From contig NC_079970.1 in assembly GCF_029852145.1 (NCBI RefSeq), positions 23,564,331-23,628,330 of the forward strand: DNA of 64,000 nt, given 5' to 3'. This stretch comes from Microplitis mediator (Eukaryota > Arthropoda > Insecta > Hymenoptera > Braconidae). The notes below the pieces were generated by a model that was given only the letters and a program-made list of their open reading frames with translations, did not search any database and had not been told where the DNA came from. This document shows, piece after piece, positions 13,901 to 28,600 of the stretch; within the stretch, counting starts at the first letter, position 1; each line of letters starts with the position of its first letter. Both the position numbers and the translations under genes were made by a program.

Positions 13901-16699
13901 AAAAATAATATTTTTCTTAATTGCATCAACTTAAATTATGCATTAATTTATAATTAGTATCTCTCTTCATTTAATATTATTAATTCATCTTAATTATTAT
14001 TTTATAAATTTAAATTACTTAATAATTTATAAATATCAATAAAATATCTAACATTGCTATTATATTTCGTAAATTATTACCTCGCTTATTTTCTATTCGT
14101 TCATTTTCTCATCGTTTCATTTTTTGTTTTTTTACATAATTCATTAATTAATTAATTAATTCTATTTTATTTATATTAACAATAGCTCTTTCTTATAACT
14201 TTTATACCTCATCACTATCGATAATTAAAACTAAAAATAATCAAATAAAATTACAAAAAAACCTAAAAAAAAAAAAAATAATAAATGGCAATTTCTCGTG
14301 ACCAGAACAAGTTTCCATTATTTTATTTTTTTATCATATTTTTTTTTCTTTATTATTATTTTTTTTTTTTGTTAACCACTTTGAGACTTCTTACATCTCA
14401 TCACCATTCATATTTTGTACCAAACCAGGCCGATTAAAAATTTAAGTGCTCTTCGACATTTCATTTTATTTTTTTTAAATTTTTTATTGCGTGCTCTAAT
14501 AATGTTCCTGCCATCATTTATCTCTTATATTATTTTCCTTAATTTTTCACTTAAATAATTTATAATCAATAGACTATTTTTTTTTTTAAAATAATTTTCT
14601 CACAATTCATTAATTTATTTTTTTTTCTCACACTCTTTCTCTATCTTTCATCAAATGTTATTTGTAAATAAACACTTTACATAAATTCGCAGCTCGTCTA
14701 ACACTAGGCCATTTTTTTTTTTTTTATTTTATTACCATTTTTTATTTTTTATTTTATTTTTTTTAATTAATGAAAAGTGCACTTAGCGGTGTCTATAGAG
14801 CACCAATAAATTGAAGGGACGTCTACCTCGGCAGATATTGATCATTATTATCATAAAGATATTACATTATTTATCTTAATACAATAATTACATGTAATTA
14901 TTATTATCATTATCATTATATGAGAAAAAAAAATTATACTAGATAATTTAAAAATGATCATGCTAGATTTTACGTTTACTATTCCTAAAATCTATCATCA
15001 CCGTGTTAAAGCGTAGACTTAACTACGAATTTAAGGCAAATCGCGATTACAATTTATTTCCCATGGAAATTTATTGTATGTAATTAAACATATTTGTTTC
15101 AATTGTAATTATTATTACAAGTATTTACTTTAAAAATAACATTGATTTTATTACAATTGAAGGAACGGACGATTGAAATATATATATTCATAAATCCATA
15201 TATAGATAGATATTTTTTTAAATAAATCTGTATTTATAAGAGCTATTAATTTACTCTACGGTTGAATAAAAGCACATGATTTGCGGTTCAATAAAAAAAA
15301 ATAATACATGATTAAAGTGGAAGCACAATAATGCGTAATACTTTAAAATAATAAAAGATCAATTATTTATCGATAACCGAAGAAAAAGTATATAAAAAAA
15401 AATTCAAGTATTAAAATGCCCACTTTACCTCGTACTGTAATATTCTGCATGACAGATTTTTTTTTTGTCAATTATATTGCAAATTTAATGCGTAATATAT
15501 AAATATATTATATATATATATAAGAAAGGCGAATATTGCTTCCTCCCTATTAATTTTTTTGTCATCTGATTGAATTTATTTATCATTCGTAATCAATGTC
15601 TGCCAAAGTAGTTTGTAAAACCAAATTTTCGTTTCTCCTGCCTCAAATTTTTTTTTCATCTCTCCCATATTTTTTCATCTGATTATTGTATTTCTTATAT
15701 AAGTAATACTTATTTTTTATAAACACGTGATTTAAATTATATAAAAAAAAAAAAGTATAAAGTTATTACATATTTTACAATAAAAAATATCAGATTAGCT
15801 CTGGCTAATAGCAGGCATAAAAAATAAAACTAGTATCGATAATAAAATACACTGTACACTCTTATTCTCTGAATATATCTAATATTAATATTATTATTTT
15901 ACTTATAATATTATTTAAAAGATAAACTTTTTTTTTTTATTTTTTCTTTTTTTTTTTTAATAATTATCGGAAGTCTAAAGTAATAGATACGATTAAAAAT
16001 CCTAATAATTAATGGGATCATTGACTGCATTGGGTACTACAGATATTTTAGCAAGTGAATTAAATATAACAAAAATAAAAAAAGTAAATACTACACATGT
16101 CATGATTATATGAAAAAAAATAAAAATAATTATCACTAATGCAGTACAGCACTAATCGTGATTCATGTATTAAATGTAAAGCATTAACCGGATTATACAT
16201 ATATATATTTATATAAATGTATGTGTAAAAAAAGCCCCAGTATGTAATGCTATTTAGTAGTAATAATAATAATAGTAATACAAAATAAATGAATTATTTA
16301 TCACGCAATGGCGAATATAATAAAATCGAGAGCATAAAAAAAGCAGCTATTATGCTTATAATTATCAATATCATAAATCTAATATGTATGTAAAAATTAT
16401 AAATGAAAATTTAATATCGTTGTGATAATAATTATATATATATATACTTCAGTATACTATCTATTCAATAGTTATAATAAAATAAAAGCTGCGATCTATT
16501 AACAAATTAACCAAATAATTATTTTAGTAGGACGAATTGTAGTTGTGTATTTAAATAATATTTTTAAATATATACTTATAGACGTTATTTAAATTATTTA
16601 AAACTGTCGTATCGTTAAAAGCTATTTTTTAATTGCTCGCTATTGCTCGAGACGTTGTTTGATAATACGTTAAGTTTGTTTTTTTACTTAACGATAATT

Positions 16700-19600
16700 T
16701 TAATTGAGGTATTTACGACATTTTCGTGACCCACAAGTACAAGGTATCTTAATTTCCTCAAATGGAAATTTGTAGTCGTATGTTAACTCTTCTCCTTGAG
16801 TAATACGTCTCAAGGCGAATATTAATATATGTTTCTTACCAAGTATATCAACGACTTTTGAATAACAGTTGGGCTGTAAAATAATAATAATAATAAATTA
16901 TTTATTTACTTATTTATATTTAATGATTTTAGTAATTATTTTTAAGAAGATTATTTGTGACAATTAATTACCTCACAAGAATGATTTATAAATCTCGCGG
17001 CATTTCCTTTCATTGTTGCGTCGACAACTAAATGATCGTCTATTTTGAACATATAACAACCAATGTGTTTGCTGTCATAGTATTTTTCACGTTTGTCAGT
17101 CAATGATGCACGTATGACCTGTAATAAATAAATAGATGCATAAATTTAAGGGCGTTCTCAGACAGAATCATCATTTTTTTTTAAATATTCAATGACGAAC
17201 TGTCGTAACCGTACTAAAATTTAGTGAATGAATTAAAAAAAAAGTTAAAGCAATAATTGAAAAAAGGACAACGTGGTTACAAAATTTGACATTTCAAATT
17301 TAAGTATTGACTTGAAGATTTCAGTGAAATTAATTTATCAAACTTCGTATGGCTACTAATTGATAACAATTGTTGGGGCCAGTTTTTCAAACCGGGTTTT
17401 ATTTATTAATGTATAGATATTAGGATGGTCGCTAAAAATTAAATTTTCTCAGGCGCTCTATAAAAAGCTTCTTTTTATTAAAAAAATAAGTGGGGAATTT
17501 GGTTTTTCTTTTTAAGTAAAAAGAACACGGGCCTCAGGACGATCAAAGTTCATTTTTCGATACAATCGCGGTTTTTTTAAATATCTCATAAAATATGCAG
17601 ATTAAAGGAAAAAATCATAGGAACAATTTTGTAGGAAATTAAATTCTTGACAAAAAAGGTCATATTTATTTTTTTTAGAAAATGTGTATTTATGAAGATA
17701 TTTTTAAAAAACTTTTTTTAGATCTTGAATTGAGCGTTTTAAGGATCACAAATTTTGAAAATAACATTTTTCTAAGTATATAGAAACTATAACAAGCATT
17801 AATGATTGATATGTTACGAGTTACGTTGTCTATATTTAAGAAAAAATGTTATTTTTAACATTCGCAATCCTTTAAATGCTCAATTGATAAGATCTAAAAA
17901 AGTTTTCTTAAAATATTTTCATAAATACACATTTTATAAAAAAAATGAACATGACCTTTTTTGTCAAGAATTTAATTTTCTACAAAATTGTTCCTATGAT
18001 TATTTTCTTTAATCTGCATATTTCATGAGATATTTAAAAAAAACGCGATTGTATCGAAAAATGAACTTTGATCCAAATTTCCTACTTATTTTTTCATTAA
18101 AAAGAAGCTTTTGATGAGACGCCTGAGAAAATTTAATTTTTAACGACCACCCTCATAGATATACTAGTAGTATTAATTTCCCGGATAAAAATAAACCCGA
18201 TTTGAAAAACTGGCGCCAAGTAATTTTTTTCAAAATCTATATCTCGGTGACAATTGTAACTGCGTTGTCTTCTTTTCAATTGACGGTATTCCCTCAAGTA
18301 GCACACTTGATTTTGTGACATCTATAAGATGTCATTTTTGAGGCTCTTTTTTGACCAATCGACAAGGCACCAGAATGTTGGCAAAATGGTCAGAAATTTA
18401 TGTCACCGAAAAAGTATTTGCTAAAAGACTTGACACATACGATGACAAAAAGTAAATTACAAATGAATGTAAAAAACGTCATCTAAAAGATTTTTTTAGG
18501 ATGGAAAAAGAACACAAATTTCCTATGACTCCTAAGACCAACATCTGTATGTCTTATTTATATAAACTTGGCTTTGAGACAAAAAAAATTTGTCTTGTCT
18601 TTCAGAAGACATCTTTATGACATCTTAAAGTTGTCTCTGTGCTACTTAAGGCTCAGACAGTATCCCCATTAAAAAAAAAAAAAAAAAAAAGTTAACATAC
18701 CTCGCCAGCATACTCGATAACCATTTCCCCAGCTTCGATATCTCTCAAACAAAACAATCCTCTGCCATGTATATGAGAATGATAAACCCCAACAGATTCT
18801 TTGGAAGTTTCTTTGAGCATTCTAAATCTCATAGCCATGGGTAAATTAGTACTCGCAGCTCGTCTGACGTCCATTTCCGAGACCGCTAAAATTTTCGGTT
18901 GTTTACGATGTCGTGATGCCAGCCAACTAAACATATCATGAACTTTACGTTCTTTAAATGGTTCAGCTCGTGCTGATCCATACTCAGATCCCGATAAAAT
19001 ATCACTGTCAAAAGACTTTGGTGGTTTTAAATTGTGGTATCTAGGTTTGTATTTAGTACATCTATTGACACCAGCTAATTGTTCGACCAAATATACCGTC
19101 GCATTGTTATCTAATCCTAAATTTTCTGTTAACGGATTGTGTGTAAGTGGTGGCAAGTTGTGGGTCTTACGTGCCGCTTGTACCGCCTGGAATACCGAGT
19201 CCCAAACCTCCGACATTGATGACGCCGTATGAGTAAAACCATCTTGTGATTTTATTTCGTACATTAATTTCGGTTCATTTTTCTTCGGAGTACTCAGATT
19301 ATTTATGGTGTTATTATTATTTAGTGGATCGACTTTTGATTTAGATAAAAATCTTGATGTTTTAACAGCAGTGGCAGATAATTTTGCTTTTGATAAATTT
19401 GTTATTGAATCTTTATCTTTATTGCTGTCAATAATAATACGTGGGATTTCTTCAACTTTATTAGTTTTCAGTGTAAATTTTTTAATTGGCAATAATTGCA
19501 GTGACCCGATATGAGGAGTTTGTTTTGAAGGCAATATTTCAACGGATGTTATTTTGGGTGGATTTTTAGTCGCAACAGCATCAGGAGCAGGAGTAGAAGC

Positions 19601-22600
19601 AAGAGCTGGAGCAGGAACTGGAGCTGATGTTGTTGTTGATGTTGATGTTGGTGTTTTTGTTTTAATATTGTGCGTTATTTTATAAGAACCATCTTGTACT
19701 TGTTTTTGTAAAACTATTTTTAATGACGCATTTTTTAATTTATCTCTATGATCATCATCAGCTTTGATTTTTTCTTCACTATCAAACTCTTCCTTATCAT
19801 CATCATCATCATCGTCATCCTCACCATCATCACTATCATCATCATCATCGTCATCCTCCTCATCAATACTGAATTTTTTTTCATTCTTGACTTTAAAATC
19901 TTCAACATCTTCAATTAATTTTTCTTCAATTATTTTACTGTCGATTATTTCTTGACATTTTTTATCGTCGTACAATTTTTCATTAAATAAAATTTCATCG
20001 TCAATTAAATTATCATCAGAAATAAGCGGCTTGTCATTAAAAAATTTATCTGCAAAATTTTTATCTAAAGTATCAGTCAAGTCAATGGTCGATTTATCTA
20101 ATGGTTCAATAGCTTCAGATTCAATTGTAAATTTAATTTCTTTCGTTGGTTCATCGATGTCACTAATATCCGGTTTTATGGTTTCAGGTTTAGGTACAAC
20201 GGCCTGCATCGGCAGGACTCGATTCATCGGTCTCGTTGGTGCCACACTTGTTATTATTTTGTTGTAATTATTGCTGTTGTTATTACTGATACTACTGATA
20301 TTAAGTCCAGTTTGTTGTGAAGTAATTGAACTAGAATAATTACTTGACAATCCATTAACATAAATATCATTAACGTTATTAATAACATCACAGTTATTTA
20401 ATTTTTTAATAATATCACGCTGCGTGACGCAGTGATTTGATAGTGGCGATACTTTTGATGATAAACTAGACTTTATCATACTCGTATTTTCAGACACGTG
20501 TTTTGAGTCAAGATACGGTCTCGTGCTACTACTGACAGTTTGCTGTTCAACGCTATAGATAGGGTCAGAAATAAATTTCCACTGGGTATAATTGGGTTGC
20601 GTGACGGCTTGTTGTGATACTGGACTTGGACGCACGGCAATACGCGGTATACTTTGATGATTTTGAATTGCCCGTGGTGCTGGGGTTGGTGCTGGTGCTG
20701 ATACTGATACTGATACTGCTGTTGGCATTGATCTTGAAGACATGTCTATATAAGGTGCTACTGAATTAACAATTTCAGGTTCTTGGAGTTGTAATTTAGC
20801 TGTTACAGGTTCCGTGCTGATAATAGAACTTGATAAGCCATCAAAGTTTTGATCAGTAGATGCTGGTGGAATATTTACAGTATGATTATTTAGTGCTGTG
20901 GGTATTGAATTATCAGTAGCTTGTGGATTCATAACAACGTAACTACCATGAATATTAGGTACAGTTGGTATACTTTGGATTGATTGGACTGTCGGTATAT
21001 TTTGATTTTGTGCTGGTACTGTTTGTACAGGAACACTAGAAATTCCTTGAACTGCTTGAACTGTTGATACACTTGGTATTGTCTGTACATCAACGATTGG
21101 TTCCATTAATTTTGATGCTTGAAATACTTGAGTGGTTGTTTGATAACTGCTGGCTAATACTTGCGGTACTGCGCCCGCAACAAATTGACTTGATGACATG
21201 ACTGTATTACTGACAATTGTCTCTAGTCCGTAATACATTGGCTGGCTGGAGACAAACATACTGCCAGTAGAATCTGTAAACATTTCTAAAGTGGGAGTTG
21301 AACTTAAAACTAATTGTTCTGATGATATAACTCCACATTGAATAGCATTTGGTTGCTGTTGAATTATTGTTCCTAAAACAGTTGGCTGAGGTTGGCCAAT
21401 TTGTACACTTGGTAAAACTGAAATACCGCCATTGGAAAGTGCTAAAAGATTATCAGATGCTGCATGAATATATGCACCAGGTACTAGTTGATTTGTTGAT
21501 ATAAATTGGGGCTTGTATGCCGTTTCTTGACCTCCAATTGTTGTGATGTATTGTAAATTTTGATCAGATTGTTGCTGAAGTGTGTCAACATAAGCTGACA
21601 TTATTCCTGAAGACGGTACTTGTTGAAGAATAACCGTTGGTGCTGCGGATCTCGGTGCCTGCTGTAAATGAACCATCGGCGATGTATTTTGATGGATTGT
21701 CTGATAACGTATCGGCTCAAGATGATGCTGCTGACCTATTGTGTTTTTAATATACTGAGGTTTTATCATTTTTGTTTTAGCTTTGACAACTCGCGGTTTT
21801 GGTTTTAATACTTTATTATTGCAAATAATTGTATGATTTTGCTGCTGTTGATTTACATGAGTATCGTCAATGTCTCTAATTACCACCGGAGTATCAACAG
21901 ATTGGATAGTCTGTGATACATAGGGACTTACAACAGCTTGATGATGATTGTTGTCATTTGTCGACAGTGTAATGCTTGGTGATGTCTGCTCATGTGTTGG
22001 CGAATCCGTTATTTCAATTATTTTTATACTGCTATCCTGAGGTAATACTGTTGCTGATGAATTGGGTAGTGTTGTAGTTGTTCTTGTGTACTGAGTTTGC
22101 ACTATGACTTCATTGGATGTCAATACTGTTTGATGAAGAGTCTCAACAGTCTCGTGACTATGAATTTGTGGTGTAATTAGAGCTTGGGCTATTGGCTCTA
22201 TTTGCAGACCAGTGTGTGGTGACGGTACTGAAGCTTCAAGCGGTGACGTTGCCTGTATATCTGGATAATCTGTTGATAATGTGCGGCCTTGTGATGGTGA
22301 TGACAGCGTTACAAATTGTGGTGAAAATGAATCATCAAAAAAGTTTGACGATGAAGGCCCACATTTGTGGTCAATTGTCTCCGAGTCACTGTCACTTGTC
22401 GTTACAATATCACAGTTAGACAAGTGTCTGTTGTAGCTGTCGTGGGTTCGGTACGTGCACTGACAACGTTTACAAGTCACTGGACCATCTTCAATAGTAT
22501 TAGGAAGGTATATGATAGTATCCATTGGATTGCTGTGACTCTCGTCATCACTGGAAATGTCATCTGCGCCATCCAGCTGTGGTATTTTCAGACTTTCCTC

Positions 22601-25600
22601 GGAATCAGTATCCGATAAATTGTCTTGTTCATTGTCAATTATTTTATACCCGTCAGAATTTAATTTTTCTTCGACATCATACTCTGGGGAGCTGCATTCA
22701 CTCGAACTACTGGGATCTGCTGGACCGTCAACTTGAAGCATCAGCGGTTGTTGTCTTGTATGCCAGAGCAGACGTTTGTGATCTTTATTGTCTTCTCTTG
22801 TAGGCATCATACGTCGGTTTATTCCTGGATCTTCAATGCAGTATTTAAATTCTCTTACAGATTCATTTATTGTAGGAGATGTCGTTCGTCCAACAGTAAC
22901 CATAATACTTTCAGGTATACGTAATTCATGAAACATTGAATTTTTTTCAGCAGAATCAACAACAAAACTGTTAACTTCACCCGTTATTGCCGTTGATGGT
23001 CGTGATAATTTTCTTCGTTTAACTGTTGGACCATAAGTACCATCTAGTTTACAACTCCAAGTTAAACTACAAGATCTCTGGTGATGTCGTCTTTGACTAC
23101 CAACTACCAATGGATTACCACCGATGACTTCTGATTTAGAACGTTTTAATTCTTTACCACCAAATTTTTGTGATTTAGAATTTAATAAATCATCCATAAA
23201 TTCTTGAACGCTGCTTTTAGCTTCAAGATGTAGCCATATGTCATTCTGCTCAGCTATATCTGAGATACAGGAAGAATCTTTGGTTAATTTATTATCACCA
23301 GATAATTTAATCATCTCATCATCAACATCTGAAGACAACATTTCATCTTTGAGAATATCGTTACCAAATATACCATCATTTCTTAGATCCATTGCTAAAA
23401 AATCCTCATAAGACATCTTAGGAAAAATATCTTGCATTGAGATTCCATCCAAGAGATCGTGGGGCAAATCTTTGAAAATGACATCCGTTATTTCTGGTGG
23501 CAATAAATCAGTATTATTTTGCTCGGCAAGATTGTCATCCATCTCACGATTATAAACAGAATCAATTAATGAATCAAGTGTTTGCTTGACAATTAAATTA
23601 TCTATTTTTTGACGTTCTTCAGCCTCTTGTTCTTTCGAATGATCTATTGTCACATTATGGTCCATATCTAAATTAATATCTGTCGTACATGTTTTAATAT
23701 ATGTACGTATGTAATACCTGACTATTTTCAGTGGATTTTTAGTTGACCAATAAAGCCTCGAGCACTTGTAATTAGTGGGAATTATTTTATCAGCAGTATC
23801 GGAAAATTCAGGAACGACTGTACCCAAACAGTCAACCATAAGAGAGCCAATCATCACTTTAACTTTGTCAGGTTCGACAAATTTTTTCTTTTTTCTCTCA
23901 ATCTCAACGTAAACGAGCCTCTTTAAACTAAAATTATCTTCATCATTTTGATTTTTATTAATACAATTTGATAAATGTAATGCGCAATAAATTGTCTTGT
24001 CATCATTTAATCCTAGCCCAGCATTTCTCGCACACGGATAATGAAACGTATTGCCGCAATTTTTAGCACAGCAGCCAACACTTGCGCCCTTCTTACCGCA
24101 CTCGCCGCATCTGATCATACGTCCACGTGAAATAGCGCTGTGGACATTTTGTAGTGATCCGTCAATCTCCTCAAATACTTCATTAGACCAGAGAGCGCAA
24201 TTAGCGTGGACCCATTCATTCTGTCCGCAATACAGCAGCCGGCCTTCACGATTTTCTTTACCATCTCCTGTAGCTTTGCACAGAGCACAGAGTCTCGTGT
24301 CTTCCAGTTGGACTTCACTGTAAATATTTCCCGTTCTCATAGTAATAGCTTTCGATGCCTTAACAACTTCCTCTTTCCACGTTTCTAAAATAGAATCATT
24401 TAATTTAGATACTGATGAATCACCATCACCATCAATCTCAGTTGAAGAAGATGACAATTCATCGTCATAAGAATTAACTTTAGCTTGATTAGGATCAAAC
24501 CATGGAAATATTTCTTGTAGAGATCTATGATAAAGTACCGTGAGATCTTGTTTACCAGCTCTATTGACAACATGGTCCATATCACAGTGAAATTGAAAAA
24601 GAGATTGATATTCATTGTTATTTACTTTACGTTTTACGGACATAAGACTTGGCGATGGTTTCATTAAAATATTTTCATCTAGACACATACACTCACGTGT
24701 TGTATTTGAAGAACTATAGTTTGTATTTAATGACTGATGATTATTAGACTCGCTATTGCTACTAGAATCATTACCATCTTTGACAATACAATTTTTTACA
24801 CGTACTGAGCATTCTTTGAGATGAAATTTTTGTTTCAGTTTTCTTAAACCCCTGCGTGGAACTTCTTGTGGCTGTTGTTGCTGCTCGTCAACTTCAAAGT
24901 CAAACCGACTTAGAGGATCAACTTTATTATTATCACCATTGTTTGAATATTTATCTGAATTATTATCTTCAGACTCATTATTATCAGTTACTGTCAACTC
25001 TTTATTGTTATTAAGCTTACTAGTGTTATTATCAGTGTCAGAAAAATCTAATAATTTTCTTACACTGACAATTGGCTTACACAGGCACTCTTTTCTTGGA
25101 CTCCAATTAAGGGCATTACAGACCTTACGGTTTTTACTCAGTGATTTTAGCACAGCAACAAAACCAGATTTTAATTCCTTGTCAATAGCACTACGCCATG
25201 ATGTTGAATTTTGATTTGGAGAACATTGACTGCATGTAAATTCAATTGAATCTGGTAAATAACTCAATACTTGATAAAATTCATCGGACAAACCTTCACA
25301 CTGGGCATGAACCCAACATGAACACTCGTTACATTCCATCATTTTAGTATTGAAATCATTTTCATTGTAGCAACGCTGACATAGCGGACAATAGTTACCA
25401 CGTTGACGTAATTTAAAGCACATTGAACATAGAGGTAAATTACCAACGTAAACATTAACGCCTTCGCTGCCGCAGCTTTTACATTTAACGCAATTTTGAC
25501 AAATATAAGGCCGATCTGGGCTGTAGAGTCTGGCATTTACGCCCGACTTTGACAGACACGAATGATGAAAAGATTGACGGCAACGTATACACGATAATTT

Positions 25601-28600
25601 TGGCCCGGTTCTTAGAGAACATGTTTGACAGATCGTACAACGTGGACAGCACCAGTCTGGTTGGACGCAGGCATTCCACTCGCTGGGTTCAAGACAGAAC
25701 GCGTGGTAGGGCTCGCAACAACATTGACAGTGAATTAACTGCAATTAAAAATAATTATTATATTAATTAAGTAATTAATTAATTGTGAATAAAAAAAAAA
25801 TGATAATACTTACAGATTCTTTTCCAGCACTACCGCAAAGAAAACAAATGGCGGGAATAGGAAAAATTTCCGATGCAATCAGAGCAAAACCTTTAGCACC
25901 AACTTCCGTTGGGTCGTACTGCTCCCAAAAATCAATAGATATTTCATGAATTTTATTTTTCGTTAATTTAGCAAGTGCACGTACGCTGTGATTACTCGAT
26001 ACCAAATTGTTTGATTGGGTTTTAGTTTTTTTGACATAAGACATTTGTACGATATTATTATTCGTCGAATTGGCATTATTTTCTCGATTACTTTTCGATA
26101 CTTTTTCCCTGGTATCCGGCCTTTTTTCTTCGTCCTTAATTTTAGTGCTCACCAGACTCTTGCTATTGACATCAGACTCATCTTTTTCATCTGCTGAAGG
26201 AAATGTCGCTATTGGTTGACCAAGTGCGACACTAGCACTACGGCAGACATGTTTAACCCGCGGACCTTTGAGATCAACCCTCTGTCGAAGCGACTGAGTA
26301 GACTGCCCGACAGTAGGCGACGAACAGGCTGACGGGGGTGATAATACCAGTGGACTTTTTATTTTCTTACGTATTTTTATTCTCGTATCTTTTTTTCTTT
26401 TTTTACTCAGCGACATAGATATCGGATAATCAACTTTATTGAATTTATTTGTCAATAATCCTTGACCACTTTGATACCCAACCTTCCTCTCCTGTATTCC
26501 TGTCCAACTTATTGCTGACTTGAATAGATTTTTTTCCAAACTGTCTTCAGCTGGCCAATTTATTTTTGTTGAAAGATTTTTTTGACCACAAATTACTTCA
26601 CTGCTGTCCTGATTAATGGACCCCAATGACATCAAAGGATCTCTAAGTAAAGGCGGAAGTAAAGTATTTAATCCTGCTTTAACAGACGTAGGTATATTGT
26701 AGCATTTCAGACACATTTTAAGCCAACAAGCTGGACAACGCGCTTTATAAGCGCATCTCATTAAATTCCACTGCTGACTGCGTACAACTGGAGGCACTAA
26801 ACACAGACCATCACCTTTGTGACACTGCAATACAGGAAGCGTCGTATTGGTAGACTTAGCGCAAGCTTGATGCTTTATTATCTTACTGATAAATTTACGA
26901 CACGATTCACAACTGTAGATACCAAATTTACGTGCTTGTTTAACGAAACGATAAAAACGTACGGCACCACATACTCCACATTTAACTGTACCAGTTAAAC
27001 CTGAATTAATACTTCCATTGTTATTACTACTATTATTACTATTACTATTACTATTATTATTATTACTACTAATATTACTATTACTATGACTGTGTTGCTG
27101 ATGCTGATGATGGTGCTGATGTTGAATATTTGTAACTGAAAAAGGACCTTCAGTACCTCCTGGATTTTTATTCTCAAGTTTTAATCTCGCTTTACGTAAT
27201 ATCACTTTACCACCGTCTAATTTCATACCGGTCCACTCAGACTGTTCATCTTCGCTGTTGTGATTACTCTCACTGGTACTTTCTGATAATGAGCTATCAG
27301 ATTCAAATGTATCAAGTGGATTTTCACTGGCAATATCATAATTACTAACAGTATCCTCCATACAATCATTATTATCATCCGAAGACGAGGATGATGATGA
27401 AATAATTGAACTGATAAAATCAATTTTTTTATTATCTCGTATACTGTTTTCATTATTCAATGACAACAAATTATCAGCATCGATAGTATTTTCACTGGGT
27501 ATCCTCAATCGTGTTTTAACTCTGGAAGACTCAACATTTGGAGTATTCAAATTAGGAAGAACTTTTAATAATAATGATTCACTCGAGCTTGATTCTGATG
27601 ATTTATTAATTGATGTCACTGATGTCGAATTGATATTATCATTCATTTTGTGTTTTACTTTTGTTTTGCTGATTAAACTCGTTGATTTTTTTACCTGCGC
27701 TCCGTTTCTTTTAAATCTAGTGTCTTCCTTACCCTTGACAGACTTGTAATTTTTCAATGATTTCGATGGGCTCGAATTATTTTTATATTGCTTCAATTTA
27801 GATTTGACATTACGATTGTTTTTATTCGACGCCTTGGCTTTCTTGGACTGTTTTCCATCATCGTCATTGCTAGGACTCTGTTCTAACTCCTCAATAAATC
27901 TTTTATTTGGCTTGATAACGCGCGATGAATGTGCACTGCGCATTGGAAGGACGAATTTTTTAATAGCATTAGATTTATCACTAGACTGAATTGTAATGTT
28001 ACGATTATTTGACGAAATGTTGTACTTAGCCCTTTGTAATAAACGTTTAGCTGTACTATTACGGAGCTGTCGTGTGCGTTGATGACGATCTAATATATTA
28101 TTAACAGCTTTAAGTATCGGTGTACGTACAACACGTTTGAACTTAACAACCCCTTTACCAACTTTTGATTTATTGCCACTCTTCAATTTTTTCTCATCAT
28201 CGTTATTTAGATTTTTATTAACGTTTACCGTTTCTTTAACAATATTACTATTACTTGTACTTCCTGATAAATTACTATTATTGTGATCGTTGTTTTTTAA
28301 TTGTTGATTAGTTTCATTTTCCAATGGTTTTAATAATAAATTTTCTGTCAATGATTCGTTTGTTTTTATTTTGTCATTTGAATTTATTTTTTTATCATTA
28401 TCGGTATCTTGTTTTGTTGTTTTTATATATGATACTGATAATTTAGCTTCTTTGCTGCTAAAACCATGGAATGGGCGACGTTCCTAAAAATAAAATATAT
28501 TATTATTAATTATTTAATTAATTACCATTTTATTTAAATGTATTTTTAATTATTTCGGAACAGAAAACAAGATTTTTTGACATGATCCCGAAGTGAACAG

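Larger units (their letters stand above)
1..16699. other. Gene-poor AT-rich region downstream of trx
   Basis: No coding region could be supported in this stretch, which lies 3' of the trx stop codon. It contains many TA, ATT and poly-T simple repeats, a GATGAT run near 1770-1795, a GTT run near 2780-2797, several palindromic MITE-like repeats and a tandem array (listed separately). Six GC-richer islands stand out from the background: about 1-70, 930-990, 2130-2350, 7620-7760, 9130-9235 and 9884-9965. These could be promoters, non-coding exons or exons of an unseen gene. The part just left of 16700 probably includes the trx 3' UTR, but I could not place its end. Confidence 0.6.

Noticed and set aside
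17377..18216. ORFs of 62-68 aa in the foldback arms considered as transposase remnants
   Set aside because: No DDE or other motif; the frames are explained by AT-rich arms.
19764..19955. Poly-Ser + strand ORF
   Set aside because: Antisense shadow of the acidic repeat of trx.
24051..24323. 90-aa + strand ORF
   Set aside because: Antisense of the trx extended PHD exon.
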